Assembly: GCA_016219185.1 (NCBI GenBank)
Contig: JACRBZ010000072.1
Location: 62,001 to 126,000 of the forward strand
Direction of reading: 5' to 3'
Origin: Deltaproteobacteria bacterium
GTDB taxonomy: Bacteria; Desulfobacterota; Desulfobacteria; Desulfobacterales; Desulfatirhabdiaceae
Length of the DNA: 64,000 nucleotides
Shown: positions 39,934 to 48,957 of the stretch, one piece after another
Layout of the letters: every line of letters begins with the position of its first letter
How positions within the stretch are numbered: position 1 is the first letter of the stretch
The notes under the pieces: generated by a model
Seen by the model: only the letters and a program-made list of their open reading frames with translations
Told to the model about the DNA's origin: nothing
Databases searched by the model: none
Program-made: the position numbers and the translations under genes

Positions 39934-39997
39934 ATATACGAGTCTTTCCCTCATTCATTTCAGCACGATATCATCCTACAAATCACAGGAACCGGAA

Positions 39998-40561
39998 ATG
40001 ACCATGCTTGCATCTTCAGGCAAAACCCACCGCCAAGCCCTGATTCACAAAGGCAGGGTATTTAATGTTTTTCAGGAAAACGTCACGCTACCCAACGGGG
40101 CTGCAATGAAACTGGATGTGATCCGCCATCCGGGGGCAGCCGCCATTGTTCCATTGACCCGGAACCATACCGTGATTATGCTTGAGCAGTACCGTCATGC
40201 CGTCGGGGGAACCATATGGGAGATTCCGGCGGGAACCCTGGATCACGGCGAGTTGCCGCTCACCTGCGCCCAAAGGGAGCTGACCGAAGAAACCGGTTAC
40301 CGGGCAGCCGACTGGCAAATGCTTGGAGAAATCACCCCGGTTCCGGGGTATTCCGATGAAAGGATTCGGATTTTTCTGGCCACGGAATTGACGCTTTCCG
40401 TTCAGAACCTGGATTCGGATGAAGTGCTGGTTGTTCGGGAAATCGCATTTACTGAAGCCCTGAAAATGATTTCGAGGGGCAGCATTCAGGATGCCAAAAC
40501 CATCTGCGGGCTGTTCATGGCCGATGCATGGTTGAAAGAGCATTCCCGCGGGATTACATGA
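39998..40561 (+). CDS. Nudix hydrolase (ADP-ribose pyrophosphatase-like)
   Basis: A 187-residue Nudix protein. The box GX5EX7REUXEEXGU is complete (GTLDHGE, then RELTEETGY), so metal-dependent pyrophosphate hydrolysis is expected. The preceding strand IWEIPAG and the acidic segment DEVLVVREI fit the ADP-ribose/ADP-sugar subgroup (NudF-like). The ribosome site is AGGAACCGGAA. The stop is one base before the ptsP start, so translation of ptsP is probably coupled. Confidence 0.9.
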   Translation: MTMLASSGKTHRQALIHKGRVFNVFQENVTLPNGAAMKLDVIRHPGAAAIVPLTRNHTVIMLEQYRHAVGGTIWEIPAGTLDHGELPLTCAQRELTEETGYRAADWQMLGEITPVPGYSDERIRIFLATELTLSVQNLDSDEVLVVREIAFTEALKMISRGSIQDAKTICGLFMADAWLKEHSRGIT

Positions 40562-40562
40562 G

Positions 40563-42857
40563 ATGCCGAAAACCAAGAAGCGAGACCATCTGAATCTGCT
40601 CTGTGATATCGGGGATCTGGCAACCCTTTTGACCGGAAGCAGCAATATCGAAAATTTCCTGCAGCGGACGGCCGTCATGGTTTCCCGGCATCTGGAGGCA
40701 GATGTCTGTTCCATATATCTTTTTGACGATCAGGCGCGGGAGCTGGTTTTGAAGGCCACGATCGGTCTTAATCCGGAAGCCGTTAATAACGTGAGAATGA
40801 AATCCGGCGAAGGACTGGTCGGTTGTACCCTGATCAAACAGCAGCCCATCCGGGAAGGTTCCGCCAGTCGAAATCCCCAGTTCAAGTATTTTGAAGAAGC
40901 CGGAGAAGACCGTTTTGAAAGTTTTCTCTCCGTTCCGATTTCAAGGGGGATAGAAAATATCGGCGTTCTGGTGGTTCAGCACGAAAAACGGGATTATTTC
41001 GATGAAATGGATGTGATGGCCCTGAGGGCTGCGGCATCGCAACTGGCCAGCGCCATTGAAAATGCCAGGCTGCTGATGAGCATGAATACGCCCCAGAGCT
41101 TGGCGGTGAATACGGCAGTGCTTGAGCAGTTGAAATTCATTCGTGGCGAAAGCGCGGGTATTGGTTACGCCAGAGCGCCTTCCACGATTTTCGGGAAGAG
41201 TCATGACTGGCTCCTTTCCGAAGTGTCTGAATGCGATGCCGATTACACGCTGAAACACTTTTATCGGGCCATTCAACTGACGATAGATCAGCTTCAGGAG
41301 CTTCAGTCCCGCGTTGCCGAACGGCTGCCTGAAAGTGCGTCCTTGATATTTACGGCGCATTTCATGATCCTCAAGGATGAGCGGTTCATTCAGGAGATTA
41401 TTCAGCATATCGAAAAAGGGGTACCTCCGCCCGAGGCTGTCCGCATGGTTGCCAGGCATTATATTGCCCTTTTCTCCTCAAGTCCTTACATGTATCTGCG
41501 GGAAAAAGTCAATGACATGGAAGATCTGGCCGGCCGCATCCTGGCCAATTTTCAGCTTCGGGACATGGAGGCCCCGCTTCAGTGCAAAGGGCGTATCGTT
41601 ATTGCACGGGAGCTGTATCCATCCGATATTCTTAAACTGGCTTCCGAGGAGGTTGCCGGAATTATTCTGGTCAGTGGAGGCGTGACCTCGCATGTCGCGA
41701 TCCTTGCCAGGTCCATGCAAATTCCCCTGATCATTGCCGATCGGCCGGAGCTGCTGACGCTCCCGGAAGAAACAGCCGTGCTGATGGATGCAGCCAGTTT
41801 ATCCTTGGGCGGCAATATTTATGTGAATCCTTCAGAAAAAGTGATTCAACAGTTTGAAAGCCGGAATCTGGCAAAAGCCGAAACATCTTTGCTGGCAGAT
41901 GCCATGACGCCCATAACCGAAACACGGGACGGCCAACGGATTCATCTGCTGGCCAATATCAATCTGCTGAGTGAGTTGGCCCTTGCCAGGGATCTCAAGG
42001 CGGAAGGCATCGGGCTATATCGGTCCGAATTCCCGTTTCTGATCCGCAACAATTTTCCTTCGGAACAGGAACAATATCCGATTTATAAGCGCCTGTTTGA
42101 CGAGATGCCGGATAAAACCATCACCATCCGCACCCTGGATGTCGGTGGAGATAAAATACTGGCCTATTCAGACGCGACCGGTGAATCCAATCCGGAGCTG
42201 GGACTGAGATCGATCCGGTTTTCTCTGAGAAATCCGGATATTTTTGAACAGCAGATAAAGGCCATATTGCGCGCCGGTGCGGAGGCTAAAAGCATCCGCA
42301 TCATGTTTCCCATGATATCCTCTGTGGATGAATTCAAGGAAGCCCGGGCCTTGGTGGAAGACTGCGGTGATGATCTGCAGCGACAGCATCTGTCTCACCA
42401 TCCGGGGCCAAAGATCGGTATGATGATCGAGCTGCCGTCTGTTATGGAAATCATGGATACGCTGGCTGTCGAAGCTGATTTTTTTTCCATCGGCACAAAC
42501 GATTTTGTGCAGTATATGCTGGCGGTTGACCGCACCAACGAAAAAGTTGCCGAATACTACCAGCCCTGGCATCCATCTGTACTCAGGAGCCTTGCACGGA
42601 TTGTCAGCATCGTGATTCAGCAAAACAAGGAGATTTCAATCTGCGGTGAAATGGCGCATGAGCCTGAATATATTTCTTTTTTTTTGGGGATCGGTGTTCG
42701 AAACCTCAGCGTCGATCCACAGTTTCTGCCCTTGGTTCAACGGACGATTCGGCGGCTGAGTCTTACAGATGCCATTGAATATGCCCGAAATCTCTTGTCG
42801 GAGTCAACTCTGAAAGGGACACGTGAAATCATGGACAGGTATCTGGCAGCCGCATGA
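40563..42857 (+). CDS. ptsP: Phosphoenolpyruvate-protein phosphotransferase PtsP (EI-Ntr)
   Basis: A 764-residue EI of the nitrogen PTS. An N-terminal GAF domain (about 1-165; LEADVCSIYLFD, SGEGLVG, FESFLSVPI) senses a small molecule, in family members glutamine or 2-oxoglutarate. The EI portion has the NPr-binding helical region, the phosphohistidine His377 in GGVTSHVAILA, and a full PEP-binding TIM barrel with IGLYRSEFPFL, TIRTLDVGGDK, IGTNDFVQY and the catalytic Cys in ISICGEMAH. It passes phosphate from PEP to NPr; no ptsO or ptsN gene is in the window. It follows the Nudix gene directly. Confidence 0.94.
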   Translation: MPKTKKRDHLNLLCDIGDLATLLTGSSNIENFLQRTAVMVSRHLEADVCSIYLFDDQARELVLKATIGLNPEAVNNVRMKSGEGLVGCTLIKQQPIREGSASRNPQFKYFEEAGEDRFESFLSVPISRGIENIGVLVVQHEKRDYFDEMDVMALRAAASQLASAIENARLLMSMNTPQSLAVNTAVLEQLKFIRGESAGIGYARAPSTIFGKSHDWLLSEVSECDADYTLKHFYRAIQLTIDQLQELQSRVAERLPESASLIFTAHFMILKDERFIQEIIQHIEKGVPPPEAVRMVARHYIALFSSSPYMYLREKVNDMEDLAGRILANFQLRDMEAPLQCKGRIVIARELYPSDILKLASEEVAGIILVSGGVTSHVAILARSMQIPLIIADRPELLTLPEETAVLMDAASLSLGGNIYVNPSEKVIQQFESRNLAKAETSLLADAMTPITETRDGQRIHLLANINLLSELALARDLKAEGIGLYRSEFPFLIRNNFPSEQEQYPIYKRLFDEMPDKTITIRTLDVGGDKILAYSDATGESNPELGLRSIRFSLRNPDIFEQQIKAILRAGAEAKSIRIMFPMISSVDEFKEARALVEDCGDDLQRQHLSHHPGPKIGMMIELPSVMEIMDTLAVEADFFSIGTNDFVQYMLAVDRTNEKVAEYYQPWHPSVLRSLARIVSIVIQQNKEISICGEMAHEPEYISFFLGIGVRNLSVDPQFLPLVQRTIRRLSLTDAIEYARNLLSESTLKGTREIMDRYLAAA

Positions 42858-42886
42858 GTTCGCTATAGGGTTGTGCCTTGCCGTTA

Positions 42887-42913
42887 TTTTTCCTCTTGGA
42901 AAAAGAGGGGAAA
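42887..42913 (+). terminator. Hairpin after ptsP
   Basis: An 11-base stem with two G-U pairs (TTTTTCCTCTT with AAGAGGGGAAA) and a GGAAA loop, 30 bases after the ptsP stop. It lacks a following T-run on the plus strand, so termination strength is uncertain. Confidence 0.45.
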
Positions 42914-42929
42914 AGGATGGTATGTTTTT

Positions 42930-42957
42930 ATAATATATTTACATAACAATATATTAT
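42930..42957. promoter_or_regulatory. AT-only dyad upstream of the polysaccharide protein gene
   Basis: A perfect 10-base inverted repeat (ATAATATATT, eight-base spacer, AATATATTAT) 34 bases before the ATG at 42992, overlapped by a second dyad ACATAA-seven bases-TTATGT at 42941-42959. It lies where a promoter or operator would be expected. An AT-only stem is weak as RNA, so a protein-binding site is the better guess. Confidence 0.45.
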
Positions 42958-42991
42958 GTTTTAATCCCGATGGATCGATCAAAGGTTTATC

Positions 42992-45900
42992 ATGTCGCCA
43001 ATTCCAGATAATAATTTTGTATTTTTAGATAAACAGGGAAAACGCTGGCCCAGGTTCCGCCTTTTTATTTTGATTTCCAGTGTTATTGTTTTCCTGTGTT
43101 CCGTGGTGTTCGTGCAGTCCCTTTTTGTTATGTCCCAGCTTCATCTTCCGCCATCGATTCAAAAGCTGAAAGAAAGACTTAAGGTGCTTCAAAAAAAGGA
43201 ATCGCTGCTTCAGGCTGTGACAAAAAAACCGTTATGGCTGGAATTTTCACGTGCATCCCAAACCGGGCAAAAGCAGGCAAAATCCGGTGCCAAATCACAG
43301 CCTCCGGTAAATACTTTAAAGAGAATCTGTCTGGGATTTTATGCGGGCTGGGATCCAAACAGTTTTTCGTCACTTCAGGCCCATGCAGATCAACTGACCC
43401 ATGTGTGTCCGGAATGGCTGACCATGGAGGACGGAACCGGAACACTGATTTCAAGGCCTGACAGAACCGTTCAGACGATAGCTCAAAAAAAAGGGATTGT
43501 CCTGCTTCCCCTCTTGAGCAACCTGACCAAGGACAACTGGCAGCCGGAAGCAGTTGAAGGTGTTGCAAACGGTCCTGAAGACAGGCAGTTCCGTTTTGTT
43601 TTGAATTTAATGGCTGAATTGGAAACAGCCGGGGCAGGAGGTGTGGTGATTGACTGGGGGCAGGTGGATCCCACTTATAAGGACAATGTGACCCGGCTTC
43701 TTCAAAGAATCTCAGCTTCCCTCCATGAGAAAAAAATGGAGCTCTGGCTGCGGGTTCCCATGGGCCTGGAACTGAAGGTGTTTGACATTGAAGCTCTCTC
43801 TGCGAACGTAGACCGCTTCATCGCCGTTCTTCATGATGAAAATTCTGAAACGGATCAGCCCGGCCCCATTGCATCTCAGGATTGGTTCGACGGATGGCTC
43901 GATGCTGTAATCGCCTATGGAAAACCCTCCCAGTGGATTGTGGAATTGGGGCTATATGGGTATGACTGGGCAAGCGGCGAGAAAAAGGCTGAAACCATCA
44001 GCTTTGCAGATGCCATGACCCGTGCGGGCCGGGCCGGACTTCAGACCAACGAAGTGACGTCCCCGGCTTACAACCCCAATTTTTCATATACGGATGCCGG
44101 CGTTGAACATACGGTGTGGTTTCTGGATGTTGCTACATTTGCCAATCAACTGAAATCCGCCCTAAACCTTGATGTCGGGGGAATCGCCATTTTCCAGTTG
44201 GGTTCGGAAGACCCATCCATTTGGACAACGCTCCAGATGAATCCATTTGACATCAATTCCGAATTTCTTGCAAAAATCAGCGATCTTAAGTCAAGCGGCG
44301 CCACGCAGGTTGGTACGGGTGAATTTTTATCCATCGAAGATAGCCGTTCAGATGGAACTCGAAACCTCAAGATCGATTCCTCCGGGAGGATTACGGAAAC
44401 CTATGAAAAATTTCCCAGCTATCTGACAGTCAGTCATCAGGGAGAGGGTAAAGAGGATGAAGTCGCCATCACCTTTGATGATGGTCCGGATCCGGAGTGG
44501 ACGGTCCCGATATTGGACATCCTTAAAGCCAAAGGGGTAAAGGCCTCATTTTTTATGGTCGGATTGCAAATGGAGAAACATCCGGGACTTGTCCAGCGCA
44601 TTGTCCAGGAAGGACATGAAATCGGGGTTCACACCTATACCCACCCCAATCTCGCGCTGGTTTCCGAAGAGCGCGCAAAGATCGAGCTGAATGCTACCCA
44701 GCGGCTGATTGAAACCATTACGGGAAGATCCACCATCTTGTTTCGGCCTCCGTACAATGCGGACTCCAGGCCCAGCTCTCCTTCAGAAATTCTGCCGCTG
44801 AAACTGGCTCAGGACATGGGATATTTGACAGTAACTGAAGACATTGATCCGGAAGACTGGGAGATGCCGGGTGTTGATGTGATTCTGGAACGCATCAAAC
44901 AATCCCGTCGATTGGGCGGCAATATCATTCTTCTTCATGATGCCGGTGGAGATCGCCATCAAACGGTTGAAGTACTTCCGCAAATCATTGATTATATTTT
45001 GGCCCGCGGGGATCAGGTTGTTTCGTTAAGTAAGCTTTTGGGAGAACCTCCTGAAGCACTGATGCCGATAGTTCAGCCGGACCAACATCCGGTCACCCGG
45101 CTTGTAAGCGGTAGCGGGTTTCGGGTTTATCATGTTGTCGCAATCTTTTTATGGTCTTTTATGATCGTTGCCACCATACTGGTTGTCCTGCGTACCATTG
45201 CAGTCACAGTGCTTGCCCTGCTGCAACAACGACACGCTGCAGGTTCGCCAAAAACCAGCTTCAGCCCTTCCCTTTGTGTTTTAATTGCAGCCTACAACGA
45301 GGAGGCCGTTATCGCAAAAACATTGCAATCCGTATTGACAACAACTTATTCCGGGGATATTTCTGTCTGGGTTGTTGATGACGGCTCCACAGACAAGACG
45401 GCCGGGGTTGTAGAATCGTTTTTCGGTAAAGACCATCGGGTTCATCTGATTCAGCAGTCCAACAAAGGAAAAGCAATGGCGCTTAGAAGTGGCTTGGAGT
45501 CTGTTACGAGTGACATTGTGGTCATGCTGGATGCGGATACCCAGTTTCAACCCGATACCCTTCAAAGATTGGTTCAACCCCTTCTGGATAAAAAGGTGGC
45601 TGCCGTCTCCGGACATGCCAAAGTCGGCAACCTTAGAAAATTTATTGCCCGCTGTCAATCGCTGGAATATATTTGCGGGTTTAATCTGGATCGTCAGGCG
45701 TATCACTATCTCAACTGTATCACCGTCGTTCCCGGAGCTGTCAGTGCCCTTCGAAAAAGTGCAATTATTCAAGCAGGAGGCATCAGCACGGACACCCTGG
45801 CGGAAGATACGGATTTAACACTTTCTTTGCACCGGGAAGGATTCCGGATTGCATATGTTTCAGACGCCCTGGCTTTTACCGAAGCGCCAGAAACCATCGC

Positions 45901-46333
45901 CACTCTGGCAAAACAGCGCTTTCGTTGGGCGTTTGGAACCATTCAGTGCCTCTGGAAGCACAGAGACATGGTCTTAAATTCGCAATTCAAGGCATTGGGA
46001 TATTTCAGTCTGCCAAGCATATGGTTTTTTCAGGTGCTTCTGGTAGCCATTGCGCCGGTGATAGATGCACTGGTCATCGGCTCATTGCTCCTGGGGATGA
46101 GCAGCCCATCGCTTTATGCCTATTTTGGGATTTTTCTTCTGATGGATTTTCTTCTGGCAGCGCTGGCTTGCCTAATGGAACATGAACCACTACGACAGGC
46201 ATGGCTGACCATTCCCATGAGGTTTGTTTACCGGCCAATGCTGAGCTGGGTGATATGGAAAGCGCTTATTAAAGCCGCAAAAGGAGCCTTGGTGAGTTGG
46301 GGAAAACTGGATCGAACCGCATCCGTAACCTAA
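42992..46333 (+). CDS. Three-module polysaccharide protein: GH18-like, NodB deacetylase, GT2 synthase
   Basis: An 1113-residue membrane protein. After a membrane segment (about 23-48), residues 105-420 resemble a GH18 barrel, but the motif reads VVIDWGQVD (Asp221), with Gly/Gln where the catalytic Glu is expected. Residues 485-690 are a NodB polysaccharide deacetylase with TFDDGPDP (Asp496, Asp497), HTYTH, RPPYN and LLHDAGG all intact. After a membrane helix, residues 765-1010 are a processive GT2 synthase: VVDDGSTD (Asp796, Asp797), DAD (847-849), EDTD (938-941) and QRFRW (975-979), then C-terminal membrane helices. It probably makes and partly deacetylates a beta-linked amino-sugar polymer at the membrane (inference). 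Similar GH18/NodB/GT2 fusions occur in other bacteria. Confidence 0.9.
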   Translation: MSPIPDNNFVFLDKQGKRWPRFRLFILISSVIVFLCSVVFVQSLFVMSQLHLPPSIQKLKERLKVLQKKESLLQAVTKKPLWLEFSRASQTGQKQAKSGAKSQPPVNTLKRICLGFYAGWDPNSFSSLQAHADQLTHVCPEWLTMEDGTGTLISRPDRTVQTIAQKKGIVLLPLLSNLTKDNWQPEAVEGVANGPEDRQFRFVLNLMAELETAGAGGVVIDWGQVDPTYKDNVTRLLQRISASLHEKKMELWLRVPMGLELKVFDIEALSANVDRFIAVLHDENSETDQPGPIASQDWFDGWLDAVIAYGKPSQWIVELGLYGYDWASGEKKAETISFADAMTRAGRAGLQTNEVTSPAYNPNFSYTDAGVEHTVWFLDVATFANQLKSALNLDVGGIAIFQLGSEDPSIWTTLQMNPFDINSEFLAKISDLKSSGATQVGTGEFLSIEDSRSDGTRNLKIDSSGRITETYEKFPSYLTVSHQGEGKEDEVAITFDDGPDPEWTVPILDILKAKGVKASFFMVGLQMEKHPGLVQRIVQEGHEIGVHTYTHPNLALVSEERAKIELNATQRLIETITGRSTILFRPPYNADSRPSSPSEILPLKLAQDMGYLTVTEDIDPEDWEMPGVDVILERIKQSRRLGGNIILLHDAGGDRHQTVEVLPQIIDYILARGDQVVSLSKLLGEPPEALMPIVQPDQHPVTRLVSGSGFRVYHVVAIFLWSFMIVATILVVLRTIAVTVLALLQQRHAAGSPKTSFSPSLCVLIAAYNEEAVIAKTLQSVLTTTYSGDISVWVVDDGSTDKTAGVVESFFGKDHRVHLIQQSNKGKAMALRSGLESVTSDIVVMLDADTQFQPDTLQRLVQPLLDKKVAAVSGHAKVGNLRKFIARCQSLEYICGFNLDRQAYHYLNCITVVPGAVSALRKSAIIQAGGISTDTLAEDTDLTLSLHREGFRIAYVSDALAFTEAPETIATLAKQRFRWAFGTIQCLWKHRDMVLNSQFKALGYFSLPSIWFFQVLLVAIAPVIDALVIGSLLLGMSSPSLYAYFGIFLLMDFLLAALACLMEHEPLRQAWLTIPMRFVYRPMLSWVIWKALIKAAKGALVSWGKLDRTASVT

Positions 46334-46437
46334 GGTTTGAGTTAAGCCGCCATGCATAACCTGAACAAAGTAACTCTAACCAATTAATTATTCAGTCAAT
46401 AACGGCTTTCAAGTAAACCCATTAATTTTCTGTGATA

Positions 46438-47568
46438 ATGATGAAGTATCGAATATATCGAGTTATCTGTTTTTATTCGTTTTTTTTATTCCTTGCCGGG
46501 TATGGGGTAACTTCTTGTTCCGTGCTGCTTTGGGCAGCCAGCAAGCCGGAAACGTCTGTCCAGGAACTTGTTATTCCTGAAAATGGAGCATATACAGGTG
46601 CTTATGTTGATTTTGGTGAACGTGAAGATGATGTTACGTTGGAAGCTATCCAAAAATTTGAAAAGATGGTAAGGAAACATCAGGCCATTATCGCATTTGG
46701 GAACTTCTGGGGAGAGCAGCAGTTTTCTACTAAAAATGTTCAGATTGTTACGCTCTATGGGGCAATTCCTTATATTTTCTGGTCTCCCTGGGATAAGCCC
46801 TATGCCGAGGACAATATACCGGATCGCTTTAACCTGTATAATATTCTCAGCGGCATGTGGGACGCCTACATTGACAAATGGGCGGAAGACGCAAGAGATT
46901 TCGGCAAACCCCTGCTGGTTGCCTGGGGGCTTGAAATGAATGGAACCAGTTTCCCCTGGTCCGTTTATTTTTACGGCGGTGGACAAAGGGATTTGACCAA
47001 TCAACCTTCAGATTATCTGGGTCCAAAGATTTTCAAGCAAGCATATAGATATGTGGTAGATCGCGTACGCGCAAAGGGCGCCCGCAACATTCAGTGGGTC
47101 TTTCATGTAAATAACTACGCTTACCAATCTGGAGACTGGAATCGCTTTGCCGTTTATTACCCGGGTTCGGATTATGTGGACTGGCTCGGGATGAGTGTCT
47201 ATGGTAAGCTGGATAACGAAATGGACTGGATATCGTTTTATGATGGCTGTAGTCTGGCATACCAGGAAATCTGTCAGGTGGACCCTTCAAAACCCTTGAT
47301 GGTGGCGGAATGGGGTGTGGGGGAATATCCGGCTGCTGGAAACAAAGCAGAATGGCTGAGGAAGGCTTTCGAAGATTATCAAGAACGATTCCCCCGAATC
47401 AAGGCTGCGATTTACTGGCATGAACGGTGGCAGAACGAAGATGAATCCTACAGCAACCTTCGGGTGAATTCTTCACCCGAAGCACTCAGCGCTTATCGTG
47501 AAGGGGTTGGAGACGCTTACTGGATCGGCAATCCCCGTTTTCACATAAAAAGTTCAAGCAAACCGTGA
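46438..47568 (+). CDS. GH26-family glycoside hydrolase, copy 1
   Basis: A 376-residue secreted or anchored GH26 protein (beta-mannanase/lichenase clan A). A signal-type segment occupies about 5-32 and includes a Cys (TSCSV) that might be lipidated. The acid/base Glu166 lies in LEMNGTSFPW and the nucleophile Glu291 in VAEWGVGE, both as expected for the family. The start is uncertain: GTG 46432, ATG 46438 and ATG 46441 are adjacent and no ribosome site is clear. It follows the three-module synthase and is nearly the same as the next gene, so it may trim the polymer made there. Confidence 0.88.
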   Translation: MMKYRIYRVICFYSFFLFLAGYGVTSCSVLLWAASKPETSVQELVIPENGAYTGAYVDFGEREDDVTLEAIQKFEKMVRKHQAIIAFGNFWGEQQFSTKNVQIVTLYGAIPYIFWSPWDKPYAEDNIPDRFNLYNILSGMWDAYIDKWAEDARDFGKPLLVAWGLEMNGTSFPWSVYFYGGGQRDLTNQPSDYLGPKIFKQAYRYVVDRVRAKGARNIQWVFHVNNYAYQSGDWNRFAVYYPGSDYVDWLGMSVYGKLDNEMDWISFYDGCSLAYQEICQVDPSKPLMVAEWGVGEYPAAGNKAEWLRKAFEDYQERFPRIKAAIYWHERWQNEDESYSNLRVNSSPEALSAYREGVGDAYWIGNPRFHIKSSSKP

Positions 47569-47698
47569 AAAGTATTGTCAACAGCAACCGCAGGGTCCGG
47601 GTGCTGATCATCCTCGACAGTTCCCTTCCAGCCACGCGGGTTCAACCTTGACACAGGACAGACAGATGAGTGCCCGAAACTTATTTAAAGGAGAGTGG

Positions 47699-48910
47699 AT
47701 GAAACGTTCCAGGCGCCTGCAGTGCATCAATTCCCATGCAGCCGGATATGTTTTCAAATGCAACCGGCGAACCGGCGTGCCGCTGTTCCGCCTGAAATTC
47801 AAGTGGATATCTGTGACAACTCTTATGGTTATCTTGCTCGTCGTTGCTATCAGTTCAAATCAATTTCTTGTTTGTGCGGCAGAAAAACAAGAGCCAACCA
47901 TTCAGGAGCTGGCGGTTCCGGAAAAAGGCGCATATACCGGCGCTTTTGTGGATTTTGGTGAGGGCGAAGGCGAAGTGACGCTTGAAGCCATTGAAAGCTA
48001 TGAAAAAATGGTGGGCAAACACCAGGCCATCATCGGGTTTGGCAATTTCTGGGGAGAGCAGCAATTCCCCGTCAAAACCGTTCATATCATCTCCTATTAC
48101 GGTGGTGTTCCCCTGCTTTACTGGTCTCCCTGGGATAAACCCTATGCAGAAGGTCGCCTCCCGGACCGATTTAATCTCTATAACATTCTCGGCGGCATGT
48201 GGGATGCTTATATCGACAAGTGGGCTGATGACGCCAGGATTTTTGGCAAACCCCTGCTGGTTGCCTGGGGGCTTGAAATGAATGGGACATGGTTTCCCTG
48301 GTCCGGATATAATTATGGCGCCGGACAAAAGGATTATTTAAACCAACCTTCCGATTATCTGGGGCCAAAAATTTTTAAACAAGCCTACCGGTATGTGGTG
48401 GATCGGGTTCGTGCGAAAGGAGCCCGCAATATTCAGTGGGTTTTTCATCTGAACAACTACTCCAATCCGAATGCTGATTGGAACCGTTTTGCCGCTTATT
48501 ACCCGGGTTCAAATTATGTGGATTGGCTTGGACTGAGTGTATATGGCAAGCTTAATAAATTTATGGGATGGGGTTCGTTTTACGATGTCTGCAATAAGGC
48601 ATACCAGGAAATCTGCAAGATTGATCCATCAAAACCCTTGATGGCTGCGGAATGGGGAGTGGGGGAATATCCGGCTGCTGGAAACAAAGCAGAATGGCTA
48701 AGAAAGGCATTTAAAGATTATAAGGAACGGTTTCCCCGGATCAAGGCAGCGGTTTACTGGCATGAGCGGTGGCAGAATTCCGATGAATCCTACAGCAACC
48801 TTCGGGTTAATTCTTCACCCGAAGCGCTGAGCGCTTTTCGAGAAGGGACGGAAGACACCTATTGGATCGGCAAACCGCGTTTTCAAATCAAAGGATCGAG
48901 CAAACCGTGA
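47699..48910 (+). CDS. GH26-family glycoside hydrolase, copy 2
   Basis: A 403-residue GH26 protein, tandem paralogue of the preceding gene. A longer basic N-terminus precedes a membrane/signal segment (VTTLMVILLVVAISSNQFLVCA). Catalytic residues are Glu193 (LEMNGTWFPW) and Glu318 (AAEWGVGE). From about residue 75 on it is collinear with copy 1 with few changes, and some DNA blocks (for instance around 47310 and 48650) are almost identical, so duplication or conversion was recent. The ATG at 47699 has AAAGGAGAG; longer starts are less likely. Confidence 0.88.
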   Translation: MKRSRRLQCINSHAAGYVFKCNRRTGVPLFRLKFKWISVTTLMVILLVVAISSNQFLVCAAEKQEPTIQELAVPEKGAYTGAFVDFGEGEGEVTLEAIESYEKMVGKHQAIIGFGNFWGEQQFPVKTVHIISYYGGVPLLYWSPWDKPYAEGRLPDRFNLYNILGGMWDAYIDKWADDARIFGKPLLVAWGLEMNGTWFPWSGYNYGAGQKDYLNQPSDYLGPKIFKQAYRYVVDRVRAKGARNIQWVFHLNNYSNPNADWNRFAAYYPGSNYVDWLGLSVYGKLNKFMGWGSFYDVCNKAYQEICKIDPSKPLMAAEWGVGEYPAAGNKAEWLRKAFKDYKERFPRIKAAVYWHERWQNSDESYSNLRVNSSPEALSAFREGTEDTYWIGKPRFQIKGSSKP

Positions 48911-48957
48911 ACGGATTATTGAGGGAAATCATCCACTTATTTACAAGATGAAAGGAT

